The notes under the pieces were generated by a model. That model searched no databases. It saw nothing but the letters and a program-made list of their open reading frames with translations, and was not told the origin of the DNA. A stretch of 64,000 bases of DNA from Acidobacteriota bacterium (GTDB lineage Bacteria > Acidobacteriota > Vicinamibacteria > Vicinamibacterales > Fen-181): contig PMZR01000043.1 of NCBI GenBank assembly GCA_003170135.1, positions 1-64,000 of the forward strand. The letters run 5' to 3'. Positions within the stretch are counted from its first letter, which is position 1. Each line of letters begins with the position of its first letter. Below are positions 36,106 to 45,119 of the stretch, one piece after another. The position numbers and the translations under genes are program-made.

Positions 36106-36723
36106 TTACGCGTGCGCGATGTCCGCGTGCCAGTACCACGCGGTGTACGTCTTCGTGGCTGCCAGCGCGGTCGTGTTGAACAGGATCGTGTCGTTCGCCG
36201 GGTCGAGCGTCGGCGCCGCGGCTTCGCGCGCCGCCGTCCGTTCGCCGCTGGCCGTCGTGTAGACCGACCCCTGGACCGGCGCCGCCATCGAGATCGCGCC
36301 GAGCCGTCGCTCGGTGCCGAGCGCGGCGCCGTACCCGACGGAGATGGTGTCGCCGCCGGCGCCCTGCGTCGGCACCGTGATCTTCGTGACCTTCGAGAAC
36401 GCCACCGCGCCGTCCTGCGTGCCGCCGGCGGGCGCTCCGGCGATCGTGTCGGTGGCCGCCTCGCCGAACTGGTTGAGCCCGGTGATGACGGTGCCACCCG
36501 GCACGCTCGCGGCATTGCCCTTCAGCCGCACGACGCGCGGCACGTCCGGCTGGGTGATGGCGGTGGTGACGTCGGTCGTACCGGCGGCCGGGAGTGCGAT
36601 GGCCGCGTGGATGTCCGTGTTGCCCGGGGCCGCCGGGTTCTTCCAGGTCTGCGTGTACGGGCAGCCCTTGAGCGAGAGAAGCTCGGGCACCAGTTGCTTG
36701 AGTCCGGGTCGCGTGAACGACAT
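36106..36723 (-). CDS. 205-aa structural protein after the capsid gene
   Basis: MSFTRPGLKQLVPELLSLKG opens a beta-rich Thr/Ala-rich protein (AGGDTISVGYGAALGTERRL). It sits between the capsid and connector genes in the head module, so a minor head or decoration role is likely. No family recognised. Confidence 0.6.
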   Translation of the reverse strand: MSFTRPGLKQLVPELLSLKGCPYTQTWKNPAAPGNTDIHAAIALPAAGTTDVTTAITQPDVPRVVRLKGNAASVPGGTVITGLNQFGEAATDTIAGAPAGGTQDGAVAFSKVTKITVPTQGAGGDTISVGYGAALGTERRLGAISMAAPVQGSVYTTASGERTAAREAAAPTLDPANDTILFNTTALAATKTYTAWYWHADIAHA

Positions 36724-36785
36724 GTCCAGTCCCTCCTGCTATCGGCTTGGCGCGGCGCTTGGTGGCGCCGCGGAAATCGCCGTGG

Positions 36786-37721
36786 TTAGGCGACGACCGA
36801 GTAGAAGAGGTAACCGCACGCCGCCGCGACGATCCGCGGATCCAGGATCTGGCTGACCCGGATGCAGTCGCTGTTCTTCTTGTCCTCGCGGTACTTGTAG
36901 ACCTTGCGCGGCTGCGACTGGAACGTGTACATCAGCGACGGCTGCTTGATGGCCGGCCGCGGATTCACGTAGGCGAGCACCGCGTGCTTGCCCCAGTTGT
37001 CGCCCAGGGTGACCGTCTGGCCTTCCTTCGCGGTGTTGCGCATCGAGAGGCCGACGAGCACGCGCTCGACCCCGAAGAACTTCGCGAGGAGCTCCTCGGT
37101 CACGATGCCGAGCTGCGAGTACTTCACCATCTCCTTGATCTGAGGGTGCTGCCTCAGCACCGCCAGCACGGTGGCGCCCAGGATGAGCGTGTTCGGGTAC
37201 AACCCGGTCAAGGAGCGGATCGCCTCGCGGCCCGTGATCGTCACGTCCTCGAGCGGCGTGCTCGTCGCCCCCGCGTTCCACTGCGCGGCCGGCAGCGCCG
37301 AGTAGTCCTTCTTGTTGGTCGCCGCGTAGGTGGCGAGCGCGGTCAGTGGCGTCGAGACGGCGTTCTCGACGTTGTTGAGCAGCATGTCGGTCACGATCTC
37401 GGTCGTGTCGACATCAGCGTCGAGCGGCGCCGGCGTGTTCTTGCGCTGGCGGTCGTCGATGAGCTGCTCGAGGCCGTATTCCTCGCAGGTATAGGTGGAG
37501 GACTTGTCCACCTTGTACTCGACCCGCGCGTAGTCGGCGGTCGGCGCCCGCTTGGCGTCCGGCACGTCGAAGCGCGAGTAGTCGTACGTGTAGTACGGCG
37601 CCGATTCGTAGACGACGGGAATCGTCGGCGCGATCTGGTCGGCCAGGTAGCCGGGGTTCTTGAACTGCACGCTGATGTTGGTCAGCGGGATGTTCGGGAT
37701 CAGCTGGTTCAGGGTCGGCAC
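36786..37721 (-). CDS. major capsid protein
   Basis: A 311-aa protein. Sequence and place fit the HK97-fold capsid of Mu-type heads: MPTLNQLIPNIPLTNISVQF, LADQIAPTIPV, a helix-rich spine (TEIVTDMLLNNVENA) and a C-terminal ILDPRIVAAACGYLFYSV. It follows the decoration protein and gpI protease/scaffold genes in the usual order. No N-terminal delta domain, in keeping with a separate scaffold. Confidence 0.82.
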   Translation of the reverse strand: MPTLNQLIPNIPLTNISVQFKNPGYLADQIAPTIPVVYESAPYYTYDYSRFDVPDAKRAPTADYARVEYKVDKSSTYTCEEYGLEQLIDDRQRKNTPAPLDADVDTTEIVTDMLLNNVENAVSTPLTALATYAATNKKDYSALPAAQWNAGATSTPLEDVTITGREAIRSLTGLYPNTLILGATVLAVLRQHPQIKEMVKYSQLGIVTEELLAKFFGVERVLVGLSMRNTAKEGQTVTLGDNWGKHAVLAYVNPRPAIKQPSLMYTFQSQPRKVYKYREDKKNSDCIRVSQILDPRIVAAACGYLFYSVVA

Positions 37722-37807
37722 GGTCTGTGCGCCTCACTCGCGGGTTGATGTTCCGCCCGGACGGCGGTCGCCCCGCAGGGTTACGAATGACGATTCGAGC
37801 CGCTTCC

Positions 37808-38188
37808 TCAGAAGCGGCACTTGACGACTTCGACCTCGATGATGTCGCCCGCGGCCGTCGAGTTGTACAGCGCGCGCGCGATGCACTCGTGCCCGGCCAC
37901 CGTGGACTTGACACCGTGTCCGCTGGCATCCGCCTCGAGCCAGTCGCCCGGCACGATCGGCGTGCCCGACCCGTCGACCACGAGCTTGCTCGTGCCGCCC
38001 AGGCAGACCGCGGCGGACTTGCCGGCCGCGTTCGGGTCGTTCTGCAGGATGCCGGGGCACTGCGCGTTGGCGCCGGCGAGGTCCACTTCGTTGTCGTTCG
38101 CCGTGAACTTCACGAGGTGGAAGCGGTTCGCGGACAGGTCCGCGGCCGCCTTGAAGGTCCGGACAATCGCGGGGTTGGACTGCGCCAT
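37808..38188 (-). CDS. capsid decoration protein, DUF2190-like
   Basis: A 126-aa beta-rich protein: MAQSNPAIVRTFKAAADLSA, then VDGSGTPIVPGDWLEADASG and AGDIIEVEVVKC. This is the pattern of small DUF2190-type decoration proteins that lie between scaffold and capsid genes. The DNA from 38189 to 38380 upstream has no gene. Confidence 0.7.
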   Translation of the reverse strand: MAQSNPAIVRTFKAAADLSANRFHLVKFTANDNEVDLAGANAQCPGILQNDPNAAGKSAAVCLGGTSKLVVDGSGTPIVPGDWLEADASGHGVKSTVAGHECIARALYNSTAAGDIIEVEVVKCRF

Positions 38189-38380
38189 CGTTGTCTCCTG
38201 CTCCCGCTTGGGAGCGTCATGCCGCGAAGAAAAGGCCGCGCCACCAAACGCCGGACGTGTCCGGCGATCAGCAGAGCGGCCTTCTCTCTGCGGCCGTTAT
38301 GGATCCCACCGTGACGCGGCCTGCGTCACCCTTCGGCGCGGGTCATGAGGCCGCGCCTAGTGGGTCCGTCGGTTCGTGCG

Positions 38381-39031
38381 TTACTCGGCGAAGCGCTGCG
38401 CGGCGCTCGCCTGTTCGGCGAGCGACACGTTCTCGGCGGACACCTGCTGGTACGCGTCCCGATAGGACAGCTTCGGATCCGCCTTCATCTTGGCCTGCAC
38501 GAGCGCGTCGATCTTGACCTGCGCCTCGCCGAGGCTGGCGGCGCCTTCGAGCCCGGAGCCGCGTTCGGTTAGGTCGACGATCACCGGTGCGCTCTCGAGC
38601 CAGGTCTTGAAGCCGTCGAGATTGTCTTCGGCGAACTTGCGCGCGAACGACTTCTCGAGTTTCTCGTCGATCTTGCCGGTGCGCTTGGCGTCGGCCAGCG
38701 CCTGCTCGACATCGCGCTTCTTCAGCGTGGCCTTGACCTCGCTCAGCTCGCGCGCGGTCTTCTCGCCCGACTCGCGCAGCTGACGGACCTCGGCGGGCTC
38801 GGCCGTCGCCTTGTCCTTCAGCGCGCGCACCGCGGCGACCAGGTCGCCCTGCTTGTCGACGCCGACGATCTCGCGCAGCGCGGTGTCGCACTTCGCCGCC
38901 TCGGCGACCTGCTCCTTCATCTCCTCGATCGGCGGCACGTCCTCGAGCTCGAAGTCCTTCCCGCATTCGGGGCAGGTCACGGTCTGCTTGCCGTCCGCCA
39001 TCTTTGCGGCGGCCTTCTTGAAGTCCGGCAT
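38381..39031 (-). CDS. possible separate scaffold from internal start in gpI
   Basis: Inside the gpI frame, AAGGAGAGG stands 3 nt before ATG 39031, the best ribosome-binding site of the gene. The 216-aa product starts MPDFKKAAAKMADGKQTVTC and holds the zinc-knuckle and the coiled coil but not the protease. This is the lambda C/Nu3 and Mu I/Z arrangement; it is inferred, not shown. Confidence 0.6.
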   Translation of the reverse strand: MPDFKKAAAKMADGKQTVTCPECGKDFELEDVPPIEEMKEQVAEAAKCDTALREIVGVDKQGDLVAAVRALKDKATAEPAEVRQLRESGEKTARELSEVKATLKKRDVEQALADAKRTGKIDEKLEKSFARKFAEDNLDGFKTWLESAPVIVDLTERGSGLEGAASLGEAQVKIDALVQAKMKADPKLSYRDAYQQVSAENVSLAEQASAAQRFAE

Positions 39032-39661
39032 GATCCTCTCCTTCGTGTGATGGCCGTCGTGCACGGCGGCGGGCGCGTCTGTGGACTTGGTGGCGATTCG
39101 CTCGGCGATGGCGTCGCTCAAGACGACCGGGGCCTCGATGGGATCCATGCCCTCGAGGAATGGCCGATTCGTCAGCGCGATCGCGCGCAGCGTCGGCCCG
39201 ATGCGCTTCCCGGACGGCTTGTCCAGGAAGTTCAGCGCGAAGTACGGGCTGATGAACCGATACTCTTTGTTGGCGAGCCGGCGCGCGGCCGGCACGGTCC
39301 AGGCGGGCTTGGCCCAGAGTTCAGTGTCATCAGCCCGAAGCTCGAGATCCTTCACCCAGCCCGCCGCGGCGCCGTCGCCTGGCTGACGAGGTTCGTCGGA
39401 CAGGTGGTCGTAGTCGAAGGGCAGTTCGGTCGGGGCGATCGGCGTGAACTCGCGGAAGTTCCGCAACATCGTCCGGAGGTCGTCGGCGGTGATGTTGACC
39501 TCGCCGTAGGCCGGGCTCTTCCACTTTGTGACGACCCGGGCGACCTGCACCCACGGGCCGATGACGAGCCCCTGACCGTCTGCCTGGCTCTCGTCCAGTG
39601 CCAGCGCGGGCAGCTCGTGGATGAAGATCACGGCGGCGGCGTCCGAGCGCATGGTCGTCAT
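38381..39661 (-). CDS. Mu gpI-like prohead protease/scaffold
   Basis: A 426-aa protein. The N-terminal ~170 residues match the Mu I protease: LPFDYDHLSDEPRQPGDGAA, AGWVKDLELRADDTELWAKP, AWT, and YRFISPYFALNF. The C-terminal half has a CPECGKDFELED zinc-knuckle and a long charged coiled coil, a scaffold. The start overlaps the portal stop (ATGA); ATG 39652 is an alternative. An internal start (39031) with a strong Shine-Dalgarno could make the scaffold alone. Confidence 0.82.
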   Translation of the reverse strand: MTTMRSDAAAVIFIHELPALALDESQADGQGLVIGPWVQVARVVTKWKSPAYGEVNITADDLRTMLRNFREFTPIAPTELPFDYDHLSDEPRQPGDGAAAGWVKDLELRADDTELWAKPAWTVPAARRLANKEYRFISPYFALNFLDKPSGKRIGPTLRAIALTNRPFLEGMDPIEAPVVLSDAIAERIATKSTDAPAAVHDGHHTKERIMPDFKKAAAKMADGKQTVTCPECGKDFELEDVPPIEEMKEQVAEAAKCDTALREIVGVDKQGDLVAAVRALKDKATAEPAEVRQLRESGEKTARELSEVKATLKKRDVEQALADAKRTGKIDEKLEKSFARKFAEDNLDGFKTWLESAPVIVDLTERGSGLEGAASLGEAQVKIDALVQAKMKADPKLSYRDAYQQVSAENVSLAEQASAAQRFAE

Positions 39662-41865
39662 TCCCCGCTCCCGTCGTCGCTGGCTTTCGCCACGTAGATC
39701 ACGACACAGCGACAGTTGTCACGCCCATCGCAATTCGGGTTCGGCGGTAGGACCTCGTTGTAGCGCGGCGAGTCGATCTCCAACTCCTCCCCGTCGCACT
39801 CCTGGCACACGTCGCAGGTATTGGCGTCGAGGATGGCGCTGTAGACGCAGTACTCGATCGCGTCCTGCAGCGCGTGGGCGGCCGCGTTCCGCCCAAGTGC
39901 GAAGGCCTCGTTGATTTCCGCATTGGCGATGTGCAGCAGGTCGCCGTCGGACAGCCCGGCGAGGTCGCGCCGCAGCGCCGTCTCGATGTCCGCAGGAGAC
40001 TGGCCCGCGCGCTTCATGCGCAGCGCGACGTTGAGCGCCGTCGCTTTCAGGCGGTCGGCCGCGGTCTGCGCCGAGATGCGCGCGGAACTGCGGAGAATCG
40101 GCTTCGCGGCCGTGGCCGACGCCGGCGCCGCCAGGGCGAGCGCGTCGGCGGCCTTGATGCCCTGCTGCTGCCGGCGCAGTTCGTGGGCGACCGTCGCGGT
40201 CCCATAGTCGAACACCCTGCCCATCGCCGCGATGAGGTCGGACTCCATCTTCCCGACGAGCGGCACGCGCACCTTGCCGGGGTCGATGGCCCCGGGGATC
40301 CGCGCGACCTCGCCGGCGAAGCGGGCAATCTGTTCGGCGCGAATCGACTTCAGATGCGCGACCAGTGCGTCCCGCTGGGTGTTCAGATGCGCGGGCATCT
40401 CGCGCAGATCGAGCACCCGCTCCTCGAGCGCGGTCGGCCGCCGCCAGAAGGTCCCCGCCGCGAGCTTGACCGCGCGGTGGCGGCGCTCGCGCAGTCCTGG
40501 CGCCTCCACCGGGCCGGCCGTGGCGCTGGCGCTGGCATCCGGCCTGGGCGGGTAGCCGAGCAGGGTGCGGTTCGTGTCTTGGATCTCCTGGTCGGCTACG
40601 ATGCCGCCGCTGCTGGCGAGCTTCTCGTAGGCCGAGGCGATCGCGTCGATGTTGGTCTCCTTGATGCCCGTCATGCGCATCGTCGGATAGCCGGTGACGG
40701 CGAAGTTGCGGTCGACCAGGTCCGGGATCACCTGCTTGTTGATGACCCCGCAGAAGTACTTTGCGATCGCCTCTTCGGCGTTCTGGAAGAACTGCGTCGC
40801 CGTCTGCCCGAGCGCCCGGTTCCCGCCGCTCTGCGACTTCCCATAATCCAGGAACTGGGCGAGCACGTTCACCGCGATCGCGCGATCGTGGTGCTCGATC
40901 GACGGCAGCACCTCGACTCCGCCCTGGCTGCCCCCCTGCGGCGTGAGGATGTCGACGTCGACGCCGTAGGGTTGGATTAGGTACGACTGGTCGTGCGAGA
41001 CCATGTTCTCGAGGTGTACGATCAGCTCGTCGCGTTCGTCGGTCGAGAGCCTGACGTCTTTCTGGACCTTGGCGCGCGGGATGCCGACGCCGTACCGATA
41101 CCCGCGGATCGCGTCCGCCTTGTACAAGGCGTCCTTGATCTTCCAGTGCTTGTAGGCGGTGCGCAGCAGCGAGATCCCCTGGTAGTTGTCGCCTTCCTGC
41201 CGGAACGTGAAGCGGACCAACTTGCTCGCGGGGATGTCGAGGAACTGGTAGGTGCCAGCCTTGATCGCCAACTGCTTCACCGAGAGCAGCTCGCCGTTCT
41301 CGTTCGGGAACCACTGCCAGATCGTCTTCGGCGGCCGCGGCGCCAGCTTCTTCAGCGCCACGTAGCCCTTCCACGGCCCGTCCTCGACGATGGTCCAGAT
41401 CTTCTCGAAGAGCATGAACCCGAACGGCAGCATGAGCAGCGCCTGGCGTACGACGTCGTCCCAGTCGATGGTCATGCCATGGAACAGGTTCCACTCGACG
41501 AAGTCCGTCGCCTGCTGGTTGGTCAGTTGCACCGCCGCGTCGCCCGACGCGCCGGCCGCGTCGATCTCGCAGGCGGCCGACTGCACGGGCAGCGTGCAGA
41601 CCTGCAGGGTCGCGTTCACCATGCCGTCCGATCGGCGCATCTGGTCGAGGTTGCGAACGCCCTGCGGACCTTCGAGCTCACCGAGATAGTCCTCACCGCG
41701 GATGAAGCCCGACCAGAGCGAGGTGCCAGTGCCGCCAAGTTCTTGCGCATTCTGCTGCGGCGCCTCGACCTCGCCGGACGGAAATGGCGTCGCCGGGAAC
41801 GCCGGCTGGTCGCCGGTGTTCGGCGTGGGCGAGAAGAACGAGCGGACGCGATCGAGCAGGCTCAT
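39658..41865 (-). CDS. portal protein fused to Mu gpF-like head morphogenesis domain
   Basis: A 735-aa protein. Residues ~50-450 are a DUF935/Mu gp29-type portal (LLMLPFGFMLFEKIW, RFTFRQEGDNYQGISLLRTA, KHWKIKDALYKADAIRGYRY). Residues ~490-735 are a gpF/minor-head domain: IANAEINEAFALGRN, then a Cys cluster (CVYSAILDANTCDVCQECDG) and NCRC. In Mu these are two genes; here they are one. The portal forms the DNA entry pore and gpF is a minor head protein. It lies after TerL and before gpI. Confidence 0.85.
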   Translation of the reverse strand: MSLLDRVRSFFSPTPNTGDQPAFPATPFPSGEVEAPQQNAQELGGTGTSLWSGFIRGEDYLGELEGPQGVRNLDQMRRSDGMVNATLQVCTLPVQSAACEIDAAGASGDAAVQLTNQQATDFVEWNLFHGMTIDWDDVVRQALLMLPFGFMLFEKIWTIVEDGPWKGYVALKKLAPRPPKTIWQWFPNENGELLSVKQLAIKAGTYQFLDIPASKLVRFTFRQEGDNYQGISLLRTAYKHWKIKDALYKADAIRGYRYGVGIPRAKVQKDVRLSTDERDELIVHLENMVSHDQSYLIQPYGVDVDILTPQGGSQGGVEVLPSIEHHDRAIAVNVLAQFLDYGKSQSGGNRALGQTATQFFQNAEEAIAKYFCGVINKQVIPDLVDRNFAVTGYPTMRMTGIKETNIDAIASAYEKLASSGGIVADQEIQDTNRTLLGYPPRPDASASATAGPVEAPGLRERRHRAVKLAAGTFWRRPTALEERVLDLREMPAHLNTQRDALVAHLKSIRAEQIARFAGEVARIPGAIDPGKVRVPLVGKMESDLIAAMGRVFDYGTATVAHELRRQQQGIKAADALALAAPASATAAKPILRSSARISAQTAADRLKATALNVALRMKRAGQSPADIETALRRDLAGLSDGDLLHIANAEINEAFALGRNAAAHALQDAIEYCVYSAILDANTCDVCQECDGEELEIDSPRYNEVLPPNPNCDGRDNCRCVVIYVAKASDDGSGE

Positions 41866-41920
41866 GGGGTGGCGGCAGCGCGCGGCGTCAGGGAAGTCCG
41901 ACGCCGCGCGCGCGCTGTCG

Positions 41921-42670
41921 TTACCGTTCGGCCCAGCCCATCTCGAACTCGTAGGAGAGGCCCGTCACGGCATTGCTCGGGAACCACACCGTCAGCACCG
42001 CTGACTGCTGCGGCCCGAGAATGATCGGCGCGGTGGTCGTCACGATGCGTCCGGCCGTCGATCCGACACCGGCGCTGGCGTCGACCGTGCCGCACTGGAT
42101 GATCATCTCGTCGAAGAGGACCGGGATCGTCGAGCGCAACATTCCACGAGCGACCAGACGCGCCGACGAGCCGGCCGCCGGAGACGTGATGACGGTTGTG
42201 GTCGCGTAGTAGATCTGCGCGACCGATACCGTGCCATCGTCGCCGTTGACGTTGACGGGCACGGCCAGCGTGCCGCCCGACGTGTAGCGCGCGGCGGAAT
42301 CCACGACGAGACTGAAGTGCGCCGACGTCGCGGCGGCGGGCACGACCGTGGGGATGACCTTGATCGTGTCCAGGTACAGCCGCTTCGGCATCGGGTTCGT
42401 CACGATGTCGTTGTTCTTGATGACAAACAAGTTCTTCGTGACGTCGTACGCCGCGTTGACGGGGAACGCGATCGCCGTGCCCGGCGTCGGATTCGTCGCG
42501 ACGAAGTACGAGCCCTCGTCCGCCAGCGCGTGCTTGCCCGTCAGGCCCAGCGACATGGCCATCTGCTCGCCGTAGCGCCCGCTGCGCACGATGCCGAGCT
42601 CCTGCCCTTCTGCGTAGGCGTTTGGCCTCACGCGCCTCACGACAGCGATCTGTGTGACGTCAACGGACAT
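41921..42670 (-). CDS. 249-aa virion-module protein
   Basis: A beta-rich protein with few charged residues (TAIAFPVNAAYDVTKNLFVI, PKRLYLDTIKVIP, ends in YEFEMGWAER). No family recognised. It lies between the small Zn-protein and portal genes of the head module, so a minor structural role is likely. Confidence 0.6.
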   Translation of the reverse strand: MSVDVTQIAVVRRVRPNAYAEGQELGIVRSGRYGEQMAMSLGLTGKHALADEGSYFVATNPTPGTAIAFPVNAAYDVTKNLFVIKNNDIVTNPMPKRLYLDTIKVIPTVVPAAATSAHFSLVVDSAARYTSGGTLAVPVNVNGDDGTVSVAQIYYATTTVITSPAAGSSARLVARGMLRSTIPVLFDEMIIQCGTVDASAGVGSTAGRIVTTTAPIILGPQQSAVLTVWFPSNAVTGLSYEFEMGWAER

Positions 42671-42673
42671 GGC

Positions 42674-42862
42674 TTACTCCTCTCGCGCGGCTGTGGCGCG
42701 CGATTGAGAATGACGGGGCGTGTACAAGGCAAGCGGCGCGACCTGCGCCGACCAGAGATTGGCGCACGCGAGATAGAGGCACCAGGGACAGAGCCGCCGG
42801 CCATCGGTGGCGTCGGCCATCGGGATCGCGTGGAGCGAGCAGAAGGCAGGGCGCTCGGACAT
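42674..42862 (-). CDS. 62-aa Cys/His-containing protein
   Basis: CSLHAIPM and CPWCLYLAC suggest one metal site. It starts after a 140-bp gap and ends 3 bp before the next gene. No Shine-Dalgarno of note. Function unknown. Confidence 0.5.
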   Translation of the reverse strand: MSERPAFCSLHAIPMADATDGRRLCPWCLYLACANLWSAQVAPLALYTPRHSQSRATAAREE

Positions 42863-43005
42863 TGTCAGGAACGCATGCAGATCCTCGTGACTGGAGCACG
42901 CCGTGAGACGGCACGGCGACCGCGCTTGAGCTGCAGTGTGGAGAGGAATGGGGGCGAACGATAGACACTACCGGACGAAACGGCCCCAAACGGACCGAAA
43001 CGGAC
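42863..43005. other. untranslated gap ahead of the head operon
   Basis: No gene seen. A 6-bp hairpin (GCCGTG, 42900-42905; CACGGC, 42912-42917) and the proximal copies of the decamer repeat lie here. It is the most likely place for a promoter or control site for the structural genes, but no -35/-10 pair is clear. Confidence 0.4.
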
Positions 43006-43017
43006 TCAAACGGACAG
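42978..43017. repeat. four tandem decamers AAACGGMCNN by the HTH gene
   Basis: AAACGGCCCC, AAACGGACCG, AAACGGACTC and AAACGGACAG run without a gap; the period of 10 bp puts each copy on the same helix face. The last copy overlaps the end of the HTH gene. This is a likely protein-binding array, possibly for that HTH protein. Confidence 0.75.
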
Positions 43018-43203
43018 GCGATCGACGCTGCCGCGGGGGATTCGATAGTCCCCACGGACCCGCGTCGTGCCCGGCAGTTGGTCCGCTTCGATCAGTTTGT
43101 ACACCGTCTTTCGGTCGACCTGGAGGATGACGCAGACCTGGCGCACCGTGTAGAAGGCGGCACGTACTTCGCGATTCCGATCGATCCGTGGAGTTGGTGT
43201 CAT
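43006..43203 (-). CDS. helix-turn-helix protein (excisionase/MerR-like)
   Basis: A 65-aa protein (ATG 43203; GTG 43254 directly after the previous stop is an alternative). FYTVRQVCVILQVDRKTVYK, then LIEADQLPGT and RVRGDYRIP form a winged HTH of the excisionase type. It lies between the TerL block and the structural genes. It ends in a decamer repeat array, so a role as a late-gene regulator is inferred. Confidence 0.75.
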   Translation of the reverse strand: MTPTPRIDRNREVRAAFYTVRQVCVILQVDRKTVYKLIEADQLPGTTRVRGDYRIPRGSVDRLSV

Positions 43204-43254
43204 GGTGTCGCTCGTGCGCTCAGGAGTTGCCTTGCCCCGCCCAAGCCGCACCAC

Positions 43255-43521
43255 TTACTGAATGTCCACCGGAGTCCGCACGATGACCTGCGCGATTCCG
43301 ATTTGCAACGTCGGTGCCCCGTCGGCGCCGTGCTCGTAGCGACACTCGGCAATGATGTACTGCTTGCCGCAGCCGGTGCATGCGTTCGGTCCCGTGTTGA
43401 GCAGCAGCATCGGTCGGCCGGTGCCGCACGGACAGGTGGCCACCGCCGAGATCAGCAACGCGTGGGCCTGCGGCGAGCCGATGATCGGGACGTTCGGGTT
43501 CATACTCAGGACCTTTCCCAT
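43255..43521 (-). CDS. 88-aa zinc-ribbon protein
   Basis: CPCGTGRPMLL and ACTGCGKQYIIAEC give two Cys pairs. AAAGGAA lies upstream of the ATG. Between TerL and the HTH gene; function unknown. Confidence 0.65.
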   Translation of the reverse strand: MGKVLSMNPNVPIIGSPQAHALLISAVATCPCGTGRPMLLLNTGPNACTGCGKQYIIAECRYEHGADGAPTLQIGIAQVIVRTPVDIQ

Positions 43522-43553
43522 GTCGGGTTCCTTTCGTGATCGCGTCGATTGTG

Positions 43554-45119
43554 TCAGAACGCCTCTCGCAGCACGTCGCCCAATGACGAGTCCGACGATC
43601 GCGGCCGGTCGGCGCTCGGTCCCCCGCCGCGGCCGGGGTTCATCCCGAGCACTTCCTTCACGCTCATCGCGGGCGCGCCGTTGAGCGCGAGCTCGCTGAA
43701 CGCGCCAGACGCCGAGTCCGCTTGGTCGTCGTGCGACGCGAACGGCACGGCGCAGATCTCGTCGAGCCAGGCCTTGATCCACGCGCCGCGCACCAGGCGC
43801 ACGTTGCCCGCTTCCGCCTGCACCGCCAGCGGTCGCCAGCGAATCGACTTCTCGCCCGTGGATCGCACCCCGGCGTAATCGAATCCGGCGAGCCGCTTCG
43901 TGCGGCTCTCGATCACGGCCTTCCCCGAGCTGCCCGGCTCCTGCTCTTCCCGCACGCGCACCTCGACCCCGTCGAGCAGCGCGGTCTGCCAGATGAGCGT
44001 GTCGAGGGCGCCGGCGAGCATGCGCACGCGCTCGACGTCCTCGATGTAGTAGAGGCCGTCGTCGTCGCGCGCTTCTCGTGTGCCGACCGCCCAGTCCGGG
44101 TCGCTGCCGGCTGCCGCCTCGCTGCCGGCGCAATCCCAGAACCGGCAGCGCGCAGCCTTGATCGGCGCCGCCTCGACGATCTTGAACCACTCGCGCTTGA
44201 ACATGCCGCCGCCTTCCGGCACGGGACGCTGCTGGTGCTGCGCGGCGTACGCCTGGCTGCCCATGTTCGATTTGGCCGCCGCGACTTCCTCCGGCCCGAA
44301 CCGCGCTGGACAGAGCAGATCTCCAGGTGCCGTCCGCGGATCGGCCCAGCCGATGATCGTGCGGCGCTCCGTGGGCTCGTATTCGGTCGGCAGGTTCAGG
44401 TGTTCGTAGCCGGCCTCGATCAACTCGCCCGCCAAGTCCTGCTCGTGACCGCGCTGCATGATGACCACGCGGCAGCCGCGCTTCGGGTCGTTCAGCCGCG
44501 AGGACCACACCTGCCGGTACCACTTGATGACCCCGCGGCGGACCGTCTCGCTGTAGATCTCCTCGAGGTTGTGCGGGTCGTCGCAGACGATGAAGTCGCC
44601 GCCGTGTCCGGTCACCGTGCCGCCGACCGACGTCGAGATCCGATACCCGCGGCGCGTGTTCTCGTAGTGCGTCTTCACGTCCTGGTCGGTCGTGAGGTCG
44701 AAGAGCCCGCCCCACCGCTCCTGATACCAATGGCTGTTGATGACGCGGCGCGACAGCACGGCGTGCTCGGTGCTCAGGGACCCGGAGTAGCTCGCATAGA
44801 GAAACCGCAACTCGGGCCAGCGCGTCCAGGCCCACGTCGGCCAAGCCACCGACGTGCACAGCGACTTGGTATGGCGAGGGGGCACGGTGATGACGAGGTT
44901 GCGAATCTGCCGGGTCGTCACCGCCTCGAGGTGCTCGCAGATGGCGTCGAGATGCCAGCCCGGAACGAAAGGCGTCTCCGGCTCGACGATCGACCACATC
45001 GCCTCCAGGTAGGCGCGCAGCGACAGGTCGCACTCGGCGTGCGGCGCCGCTCGCTCGGGCTCGAGCATCCGGCACAAGGCCTCGGTCGCGCGCACGAAGG
45101 GATCGCCGTGTGTCGGCAT
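43554..45119 (-). CDS. terL: terminase large subunit
   Basis: A 521-aa packaging motor. Walker A-like VPPRHTKS (79-86), Walker B FIVCDDPH (Asp180/Asp181), and VIMQRGHEQDLAGEL as coupling motif. The C-terminal RNase H nuclease has FWDCAGSEAAAG, the DDDGLYYIEDVE segment and DDQADSASG. It translocates DNA into the prohead and cuts it. The ATG follows the TerS stop directly (TAGATG). The family looks like that used by many headful (pac) phages but this is not certain. Confidence 0.93.
   Translation of the reverse strand: MPTHGDPFVRATEALCRMLEPERAAPHAECDLSLRAYLEAMWSIVEPETPFVPGWHLDAICEHLEAVTTRQIRNLVITVPPRHTKSLCTSVAWPTWAWTRWPELRFLYASYSGSLSTEHAVLSRRVINSHWYQERWGGLFDLTTDQDVKTHYENTRRGYRISTSVGGTVTGHGGDFIVCDDPHNLEEIYSETVRRGVIKWYRQVWSSRLNDPKRGCRVVIMQRGHEQDLAGELIEAGYEHLNLPTEYEPTERRTIIGWADPRTAPGDLLCPARFGPEEVAAAKSNMGSQAYAAQHQQRPVPEGGGMFKREWFKIVEAAPIKAARCRFWDCAGSEAAAGSDPDWAVGTREARDDDGLYYIEDVERVRMLAGALDTLIWQTALLDGVEVRVREEQEPGSSGKAVIESRTKRLAGFDYAGVRSTGEKSIRWRPLAVQAEAGNVRLVRGAWIKAWLDEICAVPFASHDDQADSASGAFSELALNGAPAMSVKEVLGMNPGRGGGPSADRPRSSDSSLGDVLREAF

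Noticed and set aside
36009..36515. 168-aa minus-strand frame between connector and structural gene
   Set aside because: Arg/Ser-rich out-of-frame product of the 205-aa gene.
38381..41865. A Mu-type transposable phage
   Set aside because: Head genes are Mu-like, but no MuA/MuB transposase, no sheath and no Mu-like ends are seen; layout is of a long-tailed siphovirus.
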